Origin: Colletes latitarsis
Lineage: Eukaryota > Arthropoda > Insecta > Hymenoptera > Colletidae
DNA length: 64,000 nt
NCBI RefSeq assembly: GCF_051014445.1
Contig: NW_027488379.1
Location: 558,001 to 622,000 of the forward strand
Direction of reading: 5' to 3'
Under the pieces are notes generated by a model. It made no database searches. It was given only the letters and a program-made list of their open reading frames with translations, and was not told the DNA's origin. Shown here piece after piece: positions 11,357-23,999 of this stretch. The translations under genes and the position numbers were made by a program. Positions within the stretch are counted from its first letter, which is position 1. Every line of letters starts with the position of its first letter.

Positions 11357-11991
11357 ACAATCAATTAAACCTGGTCTTGATAAATATTTTAGAGGATAAC
11401 GCATGTTAGGTCTGGGATAGGTCTGGGATTTGCCCTCATCAGACTCATACTTTCGCATACTTCAAATACTTGTTGAACAGGTCCTGGGTTTTTTTCTGGT
11501 TTGGATCACGTAGTAATGTGGTACCACACTGAAACAGTCGATTAAACCTGGTTTCGATCAATATTTTTGAGGATAACGCATGTTAGGTCTAGGTTAAGCC
11601 GGGGATTTTCACTCATCAGACTCATACTTTCGCATTCTGCACATACTTGTTGGACGGATCCTGGGTTTTTTCTGCTTTGGATCACGTAGTAATGTGGGAC
11701 CACACTGAAACAATCAATTAAACCTGGTCTTGATAAATATTTTAGAGGATAACGCATGTTAGGTCTGGGTTAGGTCTAGGATTTGCCCTCATCAGGCTCA
11801 TACTTTCGCATATTTCTCATACTTCATGGCTAGATCCTGGGCTATTTCTGGATTGGATCACGTAGTAATGTGGTACCACACTGAAACAGTCGATTAAACC
11901 TGGTTTCGGTTAATATTTCTGAGGATAACGCATGTTAGGACTGAGATCGGTCTGGGATTTGCCCTCATCAGGCTCATACTTTTGCAGTTTT

Positions 11992-12003
11992 AACATGCAT
12001 GTT
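11992..12003. repeat. 12-bp palindrome AACATGCATGTT (first type E monomer)
   Basis: AACATGCATGTT is a perfect inverted repeat and is the hallmark of type E monomers. This is the first in the window; another example is at 20,022-20,033. By eye there are about 43 type E monomers in the window. The E3 sub-form reads AACATACATGTT and loses the symmetry. No function is known to me. Confidence 0.85.
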
Positions 12004-13345
12004 GACCTGATCGAGGGTTTTTTCTGCTTTGGATCACGTAGTAAAGTGGTACCACACTAAAACAGTCAATTAAACCTGGTTTCGATCAATGTTTTAGAGG
12101 ACAACGCATGTTAGGTCTAGGTTAGGCCTGGGATTTGCCCACATCAGGCTCATACTTTCGCATACTTCTCATACTTCATGGCTAGATCCTGGGCTGTTTC
12201 TGGATTGTATCACGTAGTAATGTGGTACCACGCTGAAACAGTCAATTAAACCTGGTTTCGTTCAATATTTTAGAGGATAACGCAAGTTAGGTCTGGGATA
12301 GGTCTGGGATTTGCCCTCATCAGGCTCATACTTTCGCGTTTTTCACATACTTGTTGAACAGATCCTGGGTTTTTTCCGGCTTGGGTCACGTAGTAGTGTG
12401 GTACCACACTGAAACAGTCGATTAAACCTGGTTTCGATCAATAGTTTTGAGGATAACGCATGTTAGGTCTGGGATAGGTCTGGGATTTGCCCTCATCAGG
12501 CTCATACTTCCGCAGTTTTAACATGCATGTTGACCTGATCGAGGGTTTTTTCCGCTTTGGATCACGTAGTAAAGTGGTACCACAACTAAAACAGTCAATC
12601 AAACCTGGTTTCGACCACCATTTTAGAGGATAACGCAAGTTAGGTCTGGGATAGGTCTGGGATTAGCCCTCATCAGACTCATACTTTCGCACACTTCACA
12701 TACTCGTTGACAAGATCCTGGGTTTTTTTCTGGTTTGGATCACGTAGTAATGTAGTACCACACTGAAACAGTCGATTAAGCCTGGTTTCGATTAATATTT
12801 TTGAGGATAACGCATGTTAGGTCTGGGATAGGTCTGGGATTTGCCCACATCAGGCTCATACTTTCGCAGTTTTAACATGCATGTTGACCTGATCGAGGGT
12901 TTTCTCTGCTTTGGATCACGTAGAAAAGTGGTACCACACTAAAACAGTCAATTAAATCTGGTTTCGATCAATATTTTAGAGGATAACGAAAGTTATGTCT
13001 AGTTTAGGTCTGGGATTTGCCCTCATCAGACTCATACTTTCGCATTCTTCACATACTTGTTGAAAAGATCCTGGGGTTTTTTCTGGTTTGGATCACGTAG
13101 TAATGTGGTACCACACTGAAACAGTCGATTAAACCTGGTTTCGATCAATATTTTTGGGGATAACGCATGTTAGGTCTAGGTTAGGCCGGGGATATTCACT
13201 CATCAGACTCACACTTTCGCATTCTTCACATAGTTGTTGAACGACACCTGGGTTTTTTCTAGTTTGGTTCACGTAGTAATGTGGTACCACACTGAAACAT
13301 TCAATTAAACCTGGTCTTGATAAATATTTTAGAGGATAACGCATG

Positions 13346-13361
13346 TTAGGTTAGGGTTAGG
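13346..13361 (+). repeat. Telomere-like TTAGG cluster inside a monomer
   Basis: Three TTAGG words lie in a row here, as TTAGG, TTAGGG and TTAGG. Most monomers carry only two imperfect ones, for example TTAGGTCTAGGTTAGG. The three-word form recurs in equivalent HOR positions at about 24,554, 34,076, 43,945, 46,761, 49,753 and 61,557, and at about 37,950 after a changed base. Near 15,421 and 18,028 the middle of the cluster is changed (ttaggcttagg). Confidence 0.8.
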
Positions 13362-14359
13362 TCTAGGATTTGCCCCCATCAGGCTCATTCTTTCGCATAT
13401 TTCTCATACTTGATGGATAGATCCTGGGCTTTTTCTGGATTGCATCACGTAGTAAGGAAGTACAACACTGAAACAGACAATTAAACCTGGTTTCCATCAA
13501 TATTTTAGAGGACCACGCATGTTAGGTCTAGGTTAGGCCTGGGATTTGCCCTCATCAGGATCATACTTTCGCAGTTTTAACATACATGTTGACCTGATCG
13601 AGGGTTTTTTCTGCTTTGCATCACGTAGTAAAGTGGTACCACACTGAAGCAGTCCATTAAACTTGGTTTGAATCAATATTTTAGAGGATAACGCATGTTA
13701 GGTCTAGGTTAGGTCTGGGATTTGCTCTCATCAGGCTCATTCTTTCGCATATTTCTCATACATGATGGCTTGATCCTGGGCTTTTTCTGGATTGCATCAC
13801 GTAGTAATGTGGGACCACACTGAAACAATCTATTAAACCTGGTCTTGATAAATATTTTAGAGGGCAACGCATGTTAGGTCTGGGTTAGGTCTAGGATTTG
13901 CCCTCATCAGGCTCATACTTTCGCATATTTCTCATACTTCATGGCTAGATCCTGGGCTGTTTCTGGATTGTATCACGTAGTAATGCGGTACCACGCTGAA
14001 ACAGTCAATTAAACCTGGTTTCGATCAATATTTTAGAGGATAACGCAAGTTTGGTCTGGGATAGGTCTGGAATTTGCCCTCATCAGGCTCATACTTACGC
14101 GTTTTTCACATACTTGTTGAACAGATTCTGGGTTTTTTCTGGTTTGGGTCACGTAGTAATGTGGTTACACTGAAACAGTCGATTAAACCAGGTTTCGATC
14201 AATATTTTAGAGGATAACGCAAGTTTAGTCTGGGATAGGTCTGGGATTTGCCCTCATCAGGCTCATACTTACGCGTTTTTCACATACTTGTTGAACAGAT
14301 TCTGGGTTTTTTTTGGTTTGGGTCACGCAGTAATGTGGTACCACACTGAAACAGTCGAT

Positions 14360-14880
14360 TAAACCAGGTTTCGATCAATATTTATGAGGATAACGCATGT
14401 TAGGTCTAGGTTAGGCCTGGATTTTCACTCATCAGACACATACTTTCGTATTCTTCACATACTTGTTGAACGGATCCTGTGTTTTTTCTGGTTTGGATCA
14501 CGTAGTAATGTGGGACCTCACTGAAACAGTCCATTAAACCTGGTTTGGATCAATATTTTAGAGGATAACGCAAGTTTGGTCTGGGATAGGTCTGGGATTT
14601 GCCCCCATCAGACTCATACTATCGCATATTTCTTTTACTTCCTGGCTATATCCTGGGATATTTCTGGATTGCATCACGTAGTAATGTGGTACCACACTGA
14701 AACAATCAATTAAACCTGGTTTCGCTCAATATTTTAGAAGATGACGCGTGTTAGGTTTAGGTTAGGCCTGGGATTTGCCCTCATCAGGGTCATACTTTCA
14801 CAGTTTTAACATGCATGTTGACCTGATCGAGGGTTTTTTCTGCTTTGGATCACGTAGTAAAGTGGTACCACAACTAAAAC
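14360..14880 (+). repeat. Three-monomer block shared with ~59.58-60.10 kb
   Basis: Rare variants gcctggattttcactc, cagacacatactttcgtattc, catactatcgcatatttctt and cttcctggctatatcctggg occur here and again 45.2 kb away in the same order. The offset is 45,217, then 45,216 after a 1-bp loss in the distal copy (tgtaggacttactg against tgtgggacctcactg). This is the longest-range block match I noticed. Confidence 0.75.
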
Positions 14881-17486
14881 AGTCAATTAAACCTGGTTTC
14901 GTTCAATATTTTAGAGGATAACGCATGTTAGGTTTGGGTTAGGTCTAGGATTTGCCCTCATCAGGCTGATACTTTCGCATATTTCTCATACTTCATGGCT
15001 AGATCCTGGGCTGTTTCTGGATTATATCACGTAGAAAAGTGGTACCACACTAAAACAGTCAATTAAACCTGGTTTCGATCAATATTTTAGAGGATAACGA
15101 AAGTTATGTCTAGTATAGGTCTGGGATTTGCCTTGAAAAGATCCTGGGGTTTTTTCTGGTTTGGGTCACGTAGTAGTGTGGTACCACACTGAAACAGTCG
15201 ATTAAACCTGGTTGCGATCAATAGTTTTAAGGATAACGCATGTTAGGTCTGGGATAGGCCGGGGATATTCACTCATCAGACTCACACTTTCGCATTCTTC
15301 ACATAGTTGTTGAACGGCTCCTGGGTTTTTTCTAGTTTGGTTCACGTAGTAATGTGGTACCACACTGAAACATTCAATTAAACCTGGTCTTGATAAATAT
15401 TTTAGAGGACAACGCATGTTAGGTTAGGCTTAGGTCTAGGATTTGCCACCATCAGGCTCATACTTTCGCATATTTCTCATACTTCATGGCTGGATCCTGG
15501 GCTATTTCTGGATTGGATCACGTAGTAATGTGGTACCACACTGAAACAGTCAATTAAACCTGGTTTTGATCAATATTTTAGAGAATAATCCATGTTAGGT
15601 CTAGGTTAGGTCTGGGATTTGCTCTCATCAGGCTCATTCTTTCGCATATTTCTCATACTTGATGGATAGATCCTGGGCTTTTTCTGGATTGCATCACGTA
15701 GTAAGGAAGTACAACACTGAAACAGACAATTAAACCTGGTTTCCATCAATATTTTAGAGGACCACGCATGTTAGGTCTAGGTTAGGCCTGGGATATGCCC
15801 TCATCAGGCTCATACTTTCGCGTTTTTCACATACTTGTTGAACGGATCCTGGGTTTTTTCTGGTTTGCATCACGTAGTAATGTGGGATCACACTGAAACA
15901 ATCAATGAAACCTGGTCTTGATAAATATTTTAGAGAATAATTCATGTTAGGTCTAGGTTAGGTCTGGGATTTGCTCTCATCAGGCACATTCTTTCGCATA
16001 TTTCTCATACTTGATGGCTAGATCCTGGAGTTTTTCTGGATTGCATCACGTAGTAACGTGGTACCACACTGAAACAGTCAATTAAACCTGGTTTCCATCA
16101 ATATTTTAGAGGACAACGCATGTTAGGTCTGGGATAGGCCTGGGATTTGCCCTCATCAGGATCATACTTTCGCAGTTTTAACATACATGTTGACCTGATC
16201 GAGGGTTTTTTCTGCTTTGCATCACGTAGTAAAGTGGTACCACACTGAAGCAGTCCATTAAACTTGGTTTGGATCAATATTTTAGAGGATAACGCATGTT
16301 AGGTCTAGGTTAGGTCTGGGGTTTTGCTCTCATCAGGCTCATTCTTTCGCATATTTCTCATACATGATGGCTTGATCCTGGGCCTTTTCTGGATTGCATC
16401 ACGTAGTAATGTGGGACCACACTGAAACAATCAATTAAACCTGGTCTTGATAAGTATTTTAGAGGACAACGCATGTTAGGTCTGGGTTAGGTCTAGGATT
16501 TGCCCTCATCAGGCTCATACTTTCGCATATTTCTCATACTTCATGGCTAGATCCTGGGCTGTTTCTGGATTGTATCACGTAGTAATGCGGTACCACGCTG
16601 AAACAGTCAATTAAACATGGTTTCGATCAATATTTTAGAGGATAACGCAAGTTTGGTCTGGGATAGGTCTGGGATTTGCCCTCATCAGGCTCATACTTAC
16701 GCGTTTTTCACATACTTGTTGAACAGATTCTGGGTTTTTTTCTGGTTTGGGTCACGTAGTAATGTGGTACCACACTGAAACAGTCGATTAAACCAGGTTT
16801 CGATCAATATTTTAGAGGATAACGCAAGTTCAGTCTGGGATAGGTCTGGGATTTGCCCTCATCAGGCTCATACTTACGCGTTTTTCACATACTTGTTGAA
16901 CAGATTCTGGGTTTTTTCTGGTTTGGGTCACGTAGTAATGTGGTACCACACTGAAAGAGTCGATTAAACCTGGTCATGGTAAATATTTTAGAGGATAACG
17001 CATGTTAGGTCTGGGTTAGGTCTAGGCTTTGCCCTCGTCAGGCTCATACTTTCGCATGTTTCTCATACTTCATGGCTAGATCCTGGGCTATTTCTGGACT
17101 GGATCACGTAGTAATGTGGTACCACGCTGAAACAGTCAATTAAACCTGGTTTCGATCAATATTTTAGAGGATAACGGAAGTTAGGTCTGGGATAGGTCTG
17201 GGATTTGCCCTCATCAGGCTCATACTTTCGCGTTTTTCACATACTTGTTGAACAGATCCAGGGTTTTTTTCTGGTTTGGATCACGTAGTAATGTGGTACC
17301 ACACTGAAACAATCAATTAAACCTGGTTTCGCTCAATATTTTAGAAGATGACGCTTGTTAGGTTTAGGTTAGGCCTGGGATTTGCCCTCATCAGGGTCAT
17401 ACTTTCACAGTTTTAACATGCATGTTGACCTGATCGAGGGTTTTTTCTGCTTTGGATCACGTAGTAAAGTGGTACCACAACTAAAA
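14880..17486 (+). repeat. 2,607-bp HOR, copy 1 (15 monomers)
   Basis: This is the first of two adjacent copies with a period of exactly 2,607 bp. The exact breakpoint can slide, because similarity between copies starts near 14,680. The unit is 15 monomers, one of them short by 38 bp. Private variants present in both copies include gtctagtataggtctggg, gggatatgccctc, caatgaaacctgg, aacatggtttcgatc and caagttcagtctggg. I saw only isolated differences at the left edge, such as gacgcgtgttag against gacgcttgttag. Confidence 0.9.
15124..15141 (+). repeat. Truncated monomer with 38-bp internal deletion
   Basis: The sequence runs directly from ggatttgcc into ttgaaaag. The intact homologue near 13,015-13,070 has 38 more bases here, including the tcatactttcgc landmark and the cttcacatactt box. 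The same deletion lies 2,607 bp downstream, so it arose before the HOR duplicated. It is the clearest internal length mutant seen in the window and makes a monomer of about 138 bp. Confidence 0.9.
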
Positions 17487-20093
17487 CAGTCAATTAAACC
17501 TGGTTTCGTTCAATATTTTAGAGGATAACGCATGTTAGGTTTGGGTTAGGTCTAGGATTTGCCCTCATCAGGCTGATACTTTCGCATATTTCTCATACTT
17601 CATGGCTAGATCCTGGGCTGTTTCTGGATTATATCACGTAGAAAAGTGGTACCACACTAAAACAGTCAATTAAACCTGGTTTCGATCAATATTTTAGAGG
17701 ATAACGAAAGTTATGTCTAGTATAGGTCTGGGATTTGCCTTGAAAAGATCCTGGGGTTTTTTCTGGTTTGGGTCACGTAGTAGTGTGGTACCACACTGAA
17801 ACAGTCGATTAAACCTGGTTGCGATCAATAGTTTTAAGGATAACGCATGTTAGGTCTGGGATAGGCCGGGGATATTCACTCATCAGACTCACACTTTCGC
17901 ATTCTTCACATAGTTGTTGAACGGCTCCTGGGTTTTTTCTAGTTTGGTTCACGTAGTAATGTGGTACCACACTGAAACATTCAATTAAACCTGGTCTTGA
18001 TAAATATTTTAGAGGACAACGCATGTTAGGTTAGGCTTAGGTCTAGGATTTGCCACCATCAGGCTCATACTTTCGCATATTTCTCATACTTCATGGCTGG
18101 ATCCTGGGCTATTTCTGGATTGGATCACGTAGTAATGTGGTACCACACTGAAACAGTCAATTAAACCTGGTTTTGATCAATATTTTAGAGAATAATCCAT
18201 GTTAGGTCTAGGTTAGGTCTGGGATTTGCTCTCATCAGGCTCATTCTTTCGCATATTTCTCATACTTGATGGATAGATCCTGGGCTTTTTCTGGATTGCA
18301 TCACGTAGTAAGGAAGTACAACACTGAAACAGACAATTAAACCTGGTTTCCATCAATATTTTAGAGGACCACGCATGTTAGGTCTAGGTTAGGCCTGGGA
18401 TATGCCCTCATCAGGCTCATACTTTCGCGTTTTTCACATACTTGTTGAACGGATCCTGGGTTTTTTCTGGTTTGCATCACGTAGTAATGTGGGATCACAC
18501 TGAAACAATCAATGAAACCTGGTCTTGATAAATATTTTAGAGAATAATTCATGTTAGGTCTAGGTTAGGTCTGGGATTTGCTCTCATCAGGCACATTCTT
18601 TCGCATATTTCTCATACTTGATGGCTAGATCCTGGAGTTTTTCTGGATTGCATCACGTAGTAACGTGGTACCACACTGAAACAGTCAATTAAACCTGGTT
18701 TCCATCAATATTTTAGAGGACAACGCATGTTAGGTCTGGGATAGGCCTGGGATTTGCCCTCATCAGGATCATACTTTCGCAGTTTTAACATACATGTTGA
18801 CCTGATCGAGGGTTTTTTCTGCTTTGCATCACGTAGTAAAGTGGTACCACACTGAAGCAGTCCATTAAACTTGGTTTGGATCAATATTTTAGAGGATAAC
18901 GCATGTTAGGTCTAGGTTAGGTCTGGGGTTTTGCTCTCATCAGGCTCATTCTTTCGCATATTTCTCATACATGATGGCTTGATCCTGGGCCTTTTCTGGA
19001 TTGCATCACGTAGTAATGTGGGACCACACTGAAACAATCAATTAAACCTGGTCTTGATAAGTATTTTAGAGGACAACGCATGTTAGGTCTGGGTTAGGTC
19101 TAGGATTTGCCCTCATCAGGCTCATACTTTCGCATATTTCTCATACTTCATGGCTAGATCCTGGGCTGTTTCTGGATTGTATCACGTAGTAATGCGGTAC
19201 CACGCTGAAACAGTCAATTAAACATGGTTTCGATCAATATTTTAGAGGATAACGCAAGTTTGGTCTGGGATAGGTCTGGGATTTGCCCTCATCAGGCTCA
19301 TACTTACGCGTTTTTCACATACTTGTTGAACAGATTCTGGGTTTTTTTCTGGTTTGGGTCACGTAGTAATGTGGTACCACACTGAAACAGTCGATTAAAC
19401 CAGGTTTCGATCAATATTTTAGAGGATAACGCAAGTTCAGTCTGGGATAGGTCTGGGATTTGCCCTCATCAGGCTCATACTTACGCGTTTTTCACATACT
19501 TGTTGAACAGATTCTGGGTTTTTTCTGGTTTGGGTCACGTAGTAATGTGGTACCACACTGAAAGAGTCGATTAAACCTGGTCATGGTAAATATTTTAGAG
19601 GATAACGCATGTTAGGTCTGGGTTAGGTCTAGGCTTTGCCCTCGTCAGGCTCATACTTTCGCATGTTTCTCATACTTCATGGCTAGATCCTGGGCTATTT
19701 CTGGACTGGATCACGTAGTAATGTGGTACCACGCTGAAACAGTCAATTAAACCTGGTTTCGATCAATATTTTAGAGGATAACGGAAGTTAGGTCTGGGAT
19801 AGGTCTGGGATTTGCCCTCATCAGGCTCATACTTTCGCGTTTTTCACATACTTGTTGAACAGATCCAGGGTTTTTTTCTGGTTTGGATCACGTAGTAATG
19901 TGGTACCACACTGAAACAATCAATTAAACCTGGTTTCGCTCAATATTTTAGAAGATGACGCTTGTTAGGTTTAGGTTAGGCCTGGGATTTGCCCTCATCA
20001 GGGTCATACTTTCACAGTTTTAACATGCATGTTGACCTGATCGAGGGTTTTTTCTGCTTTGGATCACGTAGTAAAGTGGTACCACAACTAAAA
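17487..20093 (+). repeat. 2,607-bp HOR, copy 2
   Basis: This is the tandem partner of 14,880-17,486 and carries the same 38-bp deletion (junction at about 17,738-17,741) and private variants. A third copy starts but diverges almost at once: near 20,110 gatcactattttag replaces the expected gttcaatatttt. The near identity indicates a very recent duplication, or possibly an assembly duplication. Confidence 0.9.
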
Positions 20094-22465
20094 CAGTCAA
20101 TTAAACCTGGTTTCGATCACTATTTTAGAGGATAACGCAAGTTAGGTCTGGGATAGGTCTCGGAATATCCCTCATCAGACTCATACTTTCGCACACTTCA
20201 CATACTCCTTGACAAGATCCAGGGTTTTTTTCTGGTTTGGATCACGTAGTAATGTGGTACCACACTGAAACAGTCGATTAAACCTGGTTTCGATTAATAT
20301 TTTTGAGGATAACGCATGTTAGGTCTGGGATAGGTCTGGGATTTGCCTTCATCAGACTCATACTTTCGCAGTTTTAACATGCATGTTGACCTGCTCGAGG
20401 GTTTTTTCTGCTTTGGATCACGTAGTAAAGTGGTACCACACTAAAACAGTCAATTAAACCTGGTTTCGATCAATATTTTAGAGGATAACGAAAGTTATGT
20501 CTAGTTTAGGCCTGGGATTTGCCCTCATCAGACTCATACTTTCGCATACTTCACATACTTGTTGAACTGATCCTGGGTTTTTTTCTGGTTTGGATCACGT
20601 AGTAATGTGGTACCACACTGAAACAGTCGATTAAACCTGGTTTCGATTAATATTTTTGAGGATAACGCATGTTAGGTCTAGTTTAGGCCTGGGATTTGCC
20701 CTGATCAGACTCATACTTTCGCATACTTCACATACTTATTGAACAGATCCTGGGTTTTTTTCTGCTTTGGATCACGTAGTAAAGAGGTACCACACTGAAG
20801 CAGTCCATTAAACCTGGTTTGGATCAATATTTTAGAGGATAACGCATGTTAGGTTTGGGTTAGGTCTGGGATTTGCCCTCATCAGGCTCATACTTACGCG
20901 TTTTTCACATACTTGTTGAACAGATTCTGGGTTTTTTCTGGTTTGGGTCACGTAGTAATGTGGTACCACACTGAAAGAGTCGATTAAACCAGGTTTCGAT
21001 CAATAATTTTGAGGATAACGCATGTAAGGTCTAGGTTAGGCCTGGGATTTTCACTCATCAGACTCATACATTCGCATTCTTCACATACTTGTTGAACGGA
21101 TCCTGGGTTTTTTCTGGTTTGGATCACGTAGTAATGTGGGGCCACACTGAAACAATCAATTAAACCTGGTCATGGTAAATATTTTAGAGGATAACGCATG
21201 TTAGGTCTGGGTTAGGTCTAGGCTTTGCCCTCGTCAGGCTCATACTTTCGCATGTTTCTCATACTTCATGGCTAGATCCTGGGCTATTTCTGGACTGGAT
21301 CACGTAGTAATGTGGTACCACACTGAAACAGTCAATTAAACCTGGTTTCGATCAATATTTTAGAGGATAACGGAAGTTAGGTCTGGGATAGGTCTGGGAT
21401 TTGCCCTCATCAGGCTCATACTTTCGCGTTTTTCACATACTTGTTGAACAGATCCAGGGTTTTTTTCTGGTTTGGATCACGTAGTAATGTGGTACCACAC
21501 TGAACCAATCAATTAAACCTGGTTTCGCTCAATATTTTAGAAGATGACGCGTGTTAGGTTTAGGTTAGGCCTGGGATTTGCCCTCATCAGGGTCATACTT
21601 TCACAGTTTTAACATGCATGTTGACCTGATCGAGGGTTTTTTCTGCTTTGGATCACGTAGTAAAGTGGTACCACAACTAAAACAGTCAATTAAACCTGGT
21701 TTCGATCACTATTTTAGAGGATAACGCAAGTTAGGTCTGGGATAGGTCTCGGATATTCCTCATCAGACTCATACTTTCGCACACTTCACATACTCCTTGA
21801 CAAGATCCAGGGTTTTTTTCTGGTTTGGATCACGTAGTAATGTGGTACCACACTGAAACAGTCGATTAAACCTGGTTTCGATTAATATTTTTGAGGATAA
21901 CGCATGTTAGGTCTGGGATAGGTCTGGGATTTGCCTTCATCAGACTCATACTTTCGCAGTTTTAACATGCATGTTGACCTGCTCGAGGGTTTCTTCTGCT
22001 TTGGATCACGTAGTAAAGTGGTACCACACTAAAACAGTCAATTAAACCTGGTTTCGATCAATATTTTAGAGGATAACGAAAGTTATGTCTAGTTTAGGCC
22101 TGGGATTTGCCCTCATCAGACTCATACTTTCGCATACTTCACATACTTGTTGAACTGATCCTGGGTTTTTTTCTGGTTTGGATCACGTAGTAATGTGGTA
22201 CCACACTGAAACAGTCGATTAAACCTGGTTTCGATTAATATTTTTGAGGATAACGCATGTTAGGTCTAGTTTAGGCCTGGGATTTGCCCTGATCAGACTC
22301 ATACTTTCGCATACTTCACATACTTATTGAACAGATCCTGGGTTTTTTTCTGCTTTGGATCACGTAGTAAAGAGGTACCACACTGAAGCAGTCCATTAAA
22401 CCTGGTTTGGATCAATATTTTAGAGGATAACGCATGTTAGGTTTGGGTTAGGTCTAGGATTTGCC
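19570..22465 (+). repeat. 1,589-bp (9-monomer) partial tandem HOR
   Basis: The segment from about 19,570 to 20,870 is repeated at about 21,160 to 22,465 with an offset of 1,589 bp, or nine monomers. Both copies contain ctggtcatggtaaat, tctaggctttgccctcgtc, gacgcttg or gacgcgtg, gatcactattttag, ggtctcgga and the E1-x-E2 monomer order. The two monomers between them (20,881-21,160) match the dacgcg-type pair cttacgcgtttttcac and catacattcgcattc found elsewhere in family II. Confidence 0.75.
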
Positions 22466-23999
22466 CTCATCAGGCTGATACTTTCGCATATTTCTCATAC
22501 TTCATGGCTAGATCCTGGGCTGTTTCCGGATTGTATCACGTAGTAATGTGGTACCAAGCTGAAACAGCCAATTAAACCTGGTTTCGATCAATATTTTAGA
22601 GGATAACGCAAGTTAGGTCTGGGATAGGTCTGGGATTTTCACTCATCAGACTCATACTTTCGCATTCTTCACATACTTGTTGAACAGATCCTGGGTTTTT
22701 TCTGGTTTGGGTCCGGTAGTAATGTGGTACCACACTGAAACAGTCGATTAAACCAGGTTTCCATCAATATTTTTGAGGGTAACGCATGTTAGGTCTGGGT
22801 TAGGTCTAGGATTTGCCCTCGTCAGGCTCATACTTTCGCATTCTTCCCATACTTGTTAAACGGATCCTGGGTTTTTTCCGGTTTGGATCACGTAGTAATG
22901 TGGGACCACACTGAAACAATCAATTAAACCTAGTCATGATAAATATTTTAGAGGATAACGCATGTTAGGTCTGGGATAGGTCTGGGATTTGCCCTCACCA
23001 TACTCATACTTTCGCACACTTCACAAACTCGTTGAACAGATCCTGGGTTATTTTCTGGTTTGGATCACATAGTAATGTGGTACCACACTGAAACAGTCGA
23101 TTAAACCAGGTTTTGATCAATATTTTCGAGGATAACGCATGTTAGGTCTAGTTTAGGCCTGGGATTTGCCCTCATCAGACTCATACTTTCGCATTCTTCA
23201 CATACTTGTTGAACAGGTCCTGGGTTTTTTTCTGGTTTGGATCACGTAGTAATGTGGTACCACACTGAAACAGTCGATTAAACCAGGTTTTGGTCAATAT
23301 TTTTGAGGATAACGCATGTTAGGTCTGGGTTAGGTCTAGGATTTGCCCCCATCAGGCTCATACATTCGCATTCTTCCCATACTTGTTAAACGGATCCTGG
23401 GTTTTTTCCGGTTTGGATCACGTAGTAATGTGGGACCACACTGAAACACTCAATTAAACCTAGTCATGATAAATATTTTAGAGGATAACGCATGTTAGGT
23501 CTGGGATAGGTCTGGGATTTGCCCTCATCAGGCTCATACTTTCGCGTTTTTCACATACTTGTTGAACAGATCCTGGGTTTTTTCCGGCTTGGGTCACGTA
23601 GTAGTGTGGTACCACACTGAAACAGTCGATTAAACCTGGTTTCGATCAATAGTTTTAAGGATAACGCATGTTAGGTCTGGGATAGGTCTGGGATTTGCCC
23701 TCATCAGGCTCATACTTCCGCAGTTTTAACATGCATGTTGACCTGATCGAGGGTTTTTTCTGCTTTGGATCACGTAGTAAAGTGGTACCACAACTAAAAC
23801 AGTCAATCAAACCTGGTTTCGATCACTATTTTAGAGGATAACGCAAGTTAGGTCTGGGATAGGTCTGGGATTAGCCCTCATCAGACTCATACTTTCGCAC
23901 ACTTCACATACTCGTTGACAAGATCCTGGGTTTTTTTCTGGTTTGGATCACGTAGTAATGTAGTACCACACTGAAACAGTCGATTAAGCCTGGTTTCGA

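Larger units (their letters stand above)
1..11940 (+). repeat. Family I satellite domain (no type E monomers)
   Basis: This stretch is monomers only. It mixes types with gcattcttcacatacttgttg, gcatatttctcatacttcatgg, gcacacttcacatactcgttg and gcgtttttcacatacttgttg in the variable box, and has no gcagttttaac (type E) monomer. It contains partial HORs listed separately. Its right half shares private variants with 28.5-32.3 kb, for example gtagtcatgtggtacc, gcttgttaggtctaggttag and gatacaggg, and shares others with 50-59 kb. That makes these three domains one family. The right edge is set just before the first type E monomer near 11,985. Confidence 0.8.
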
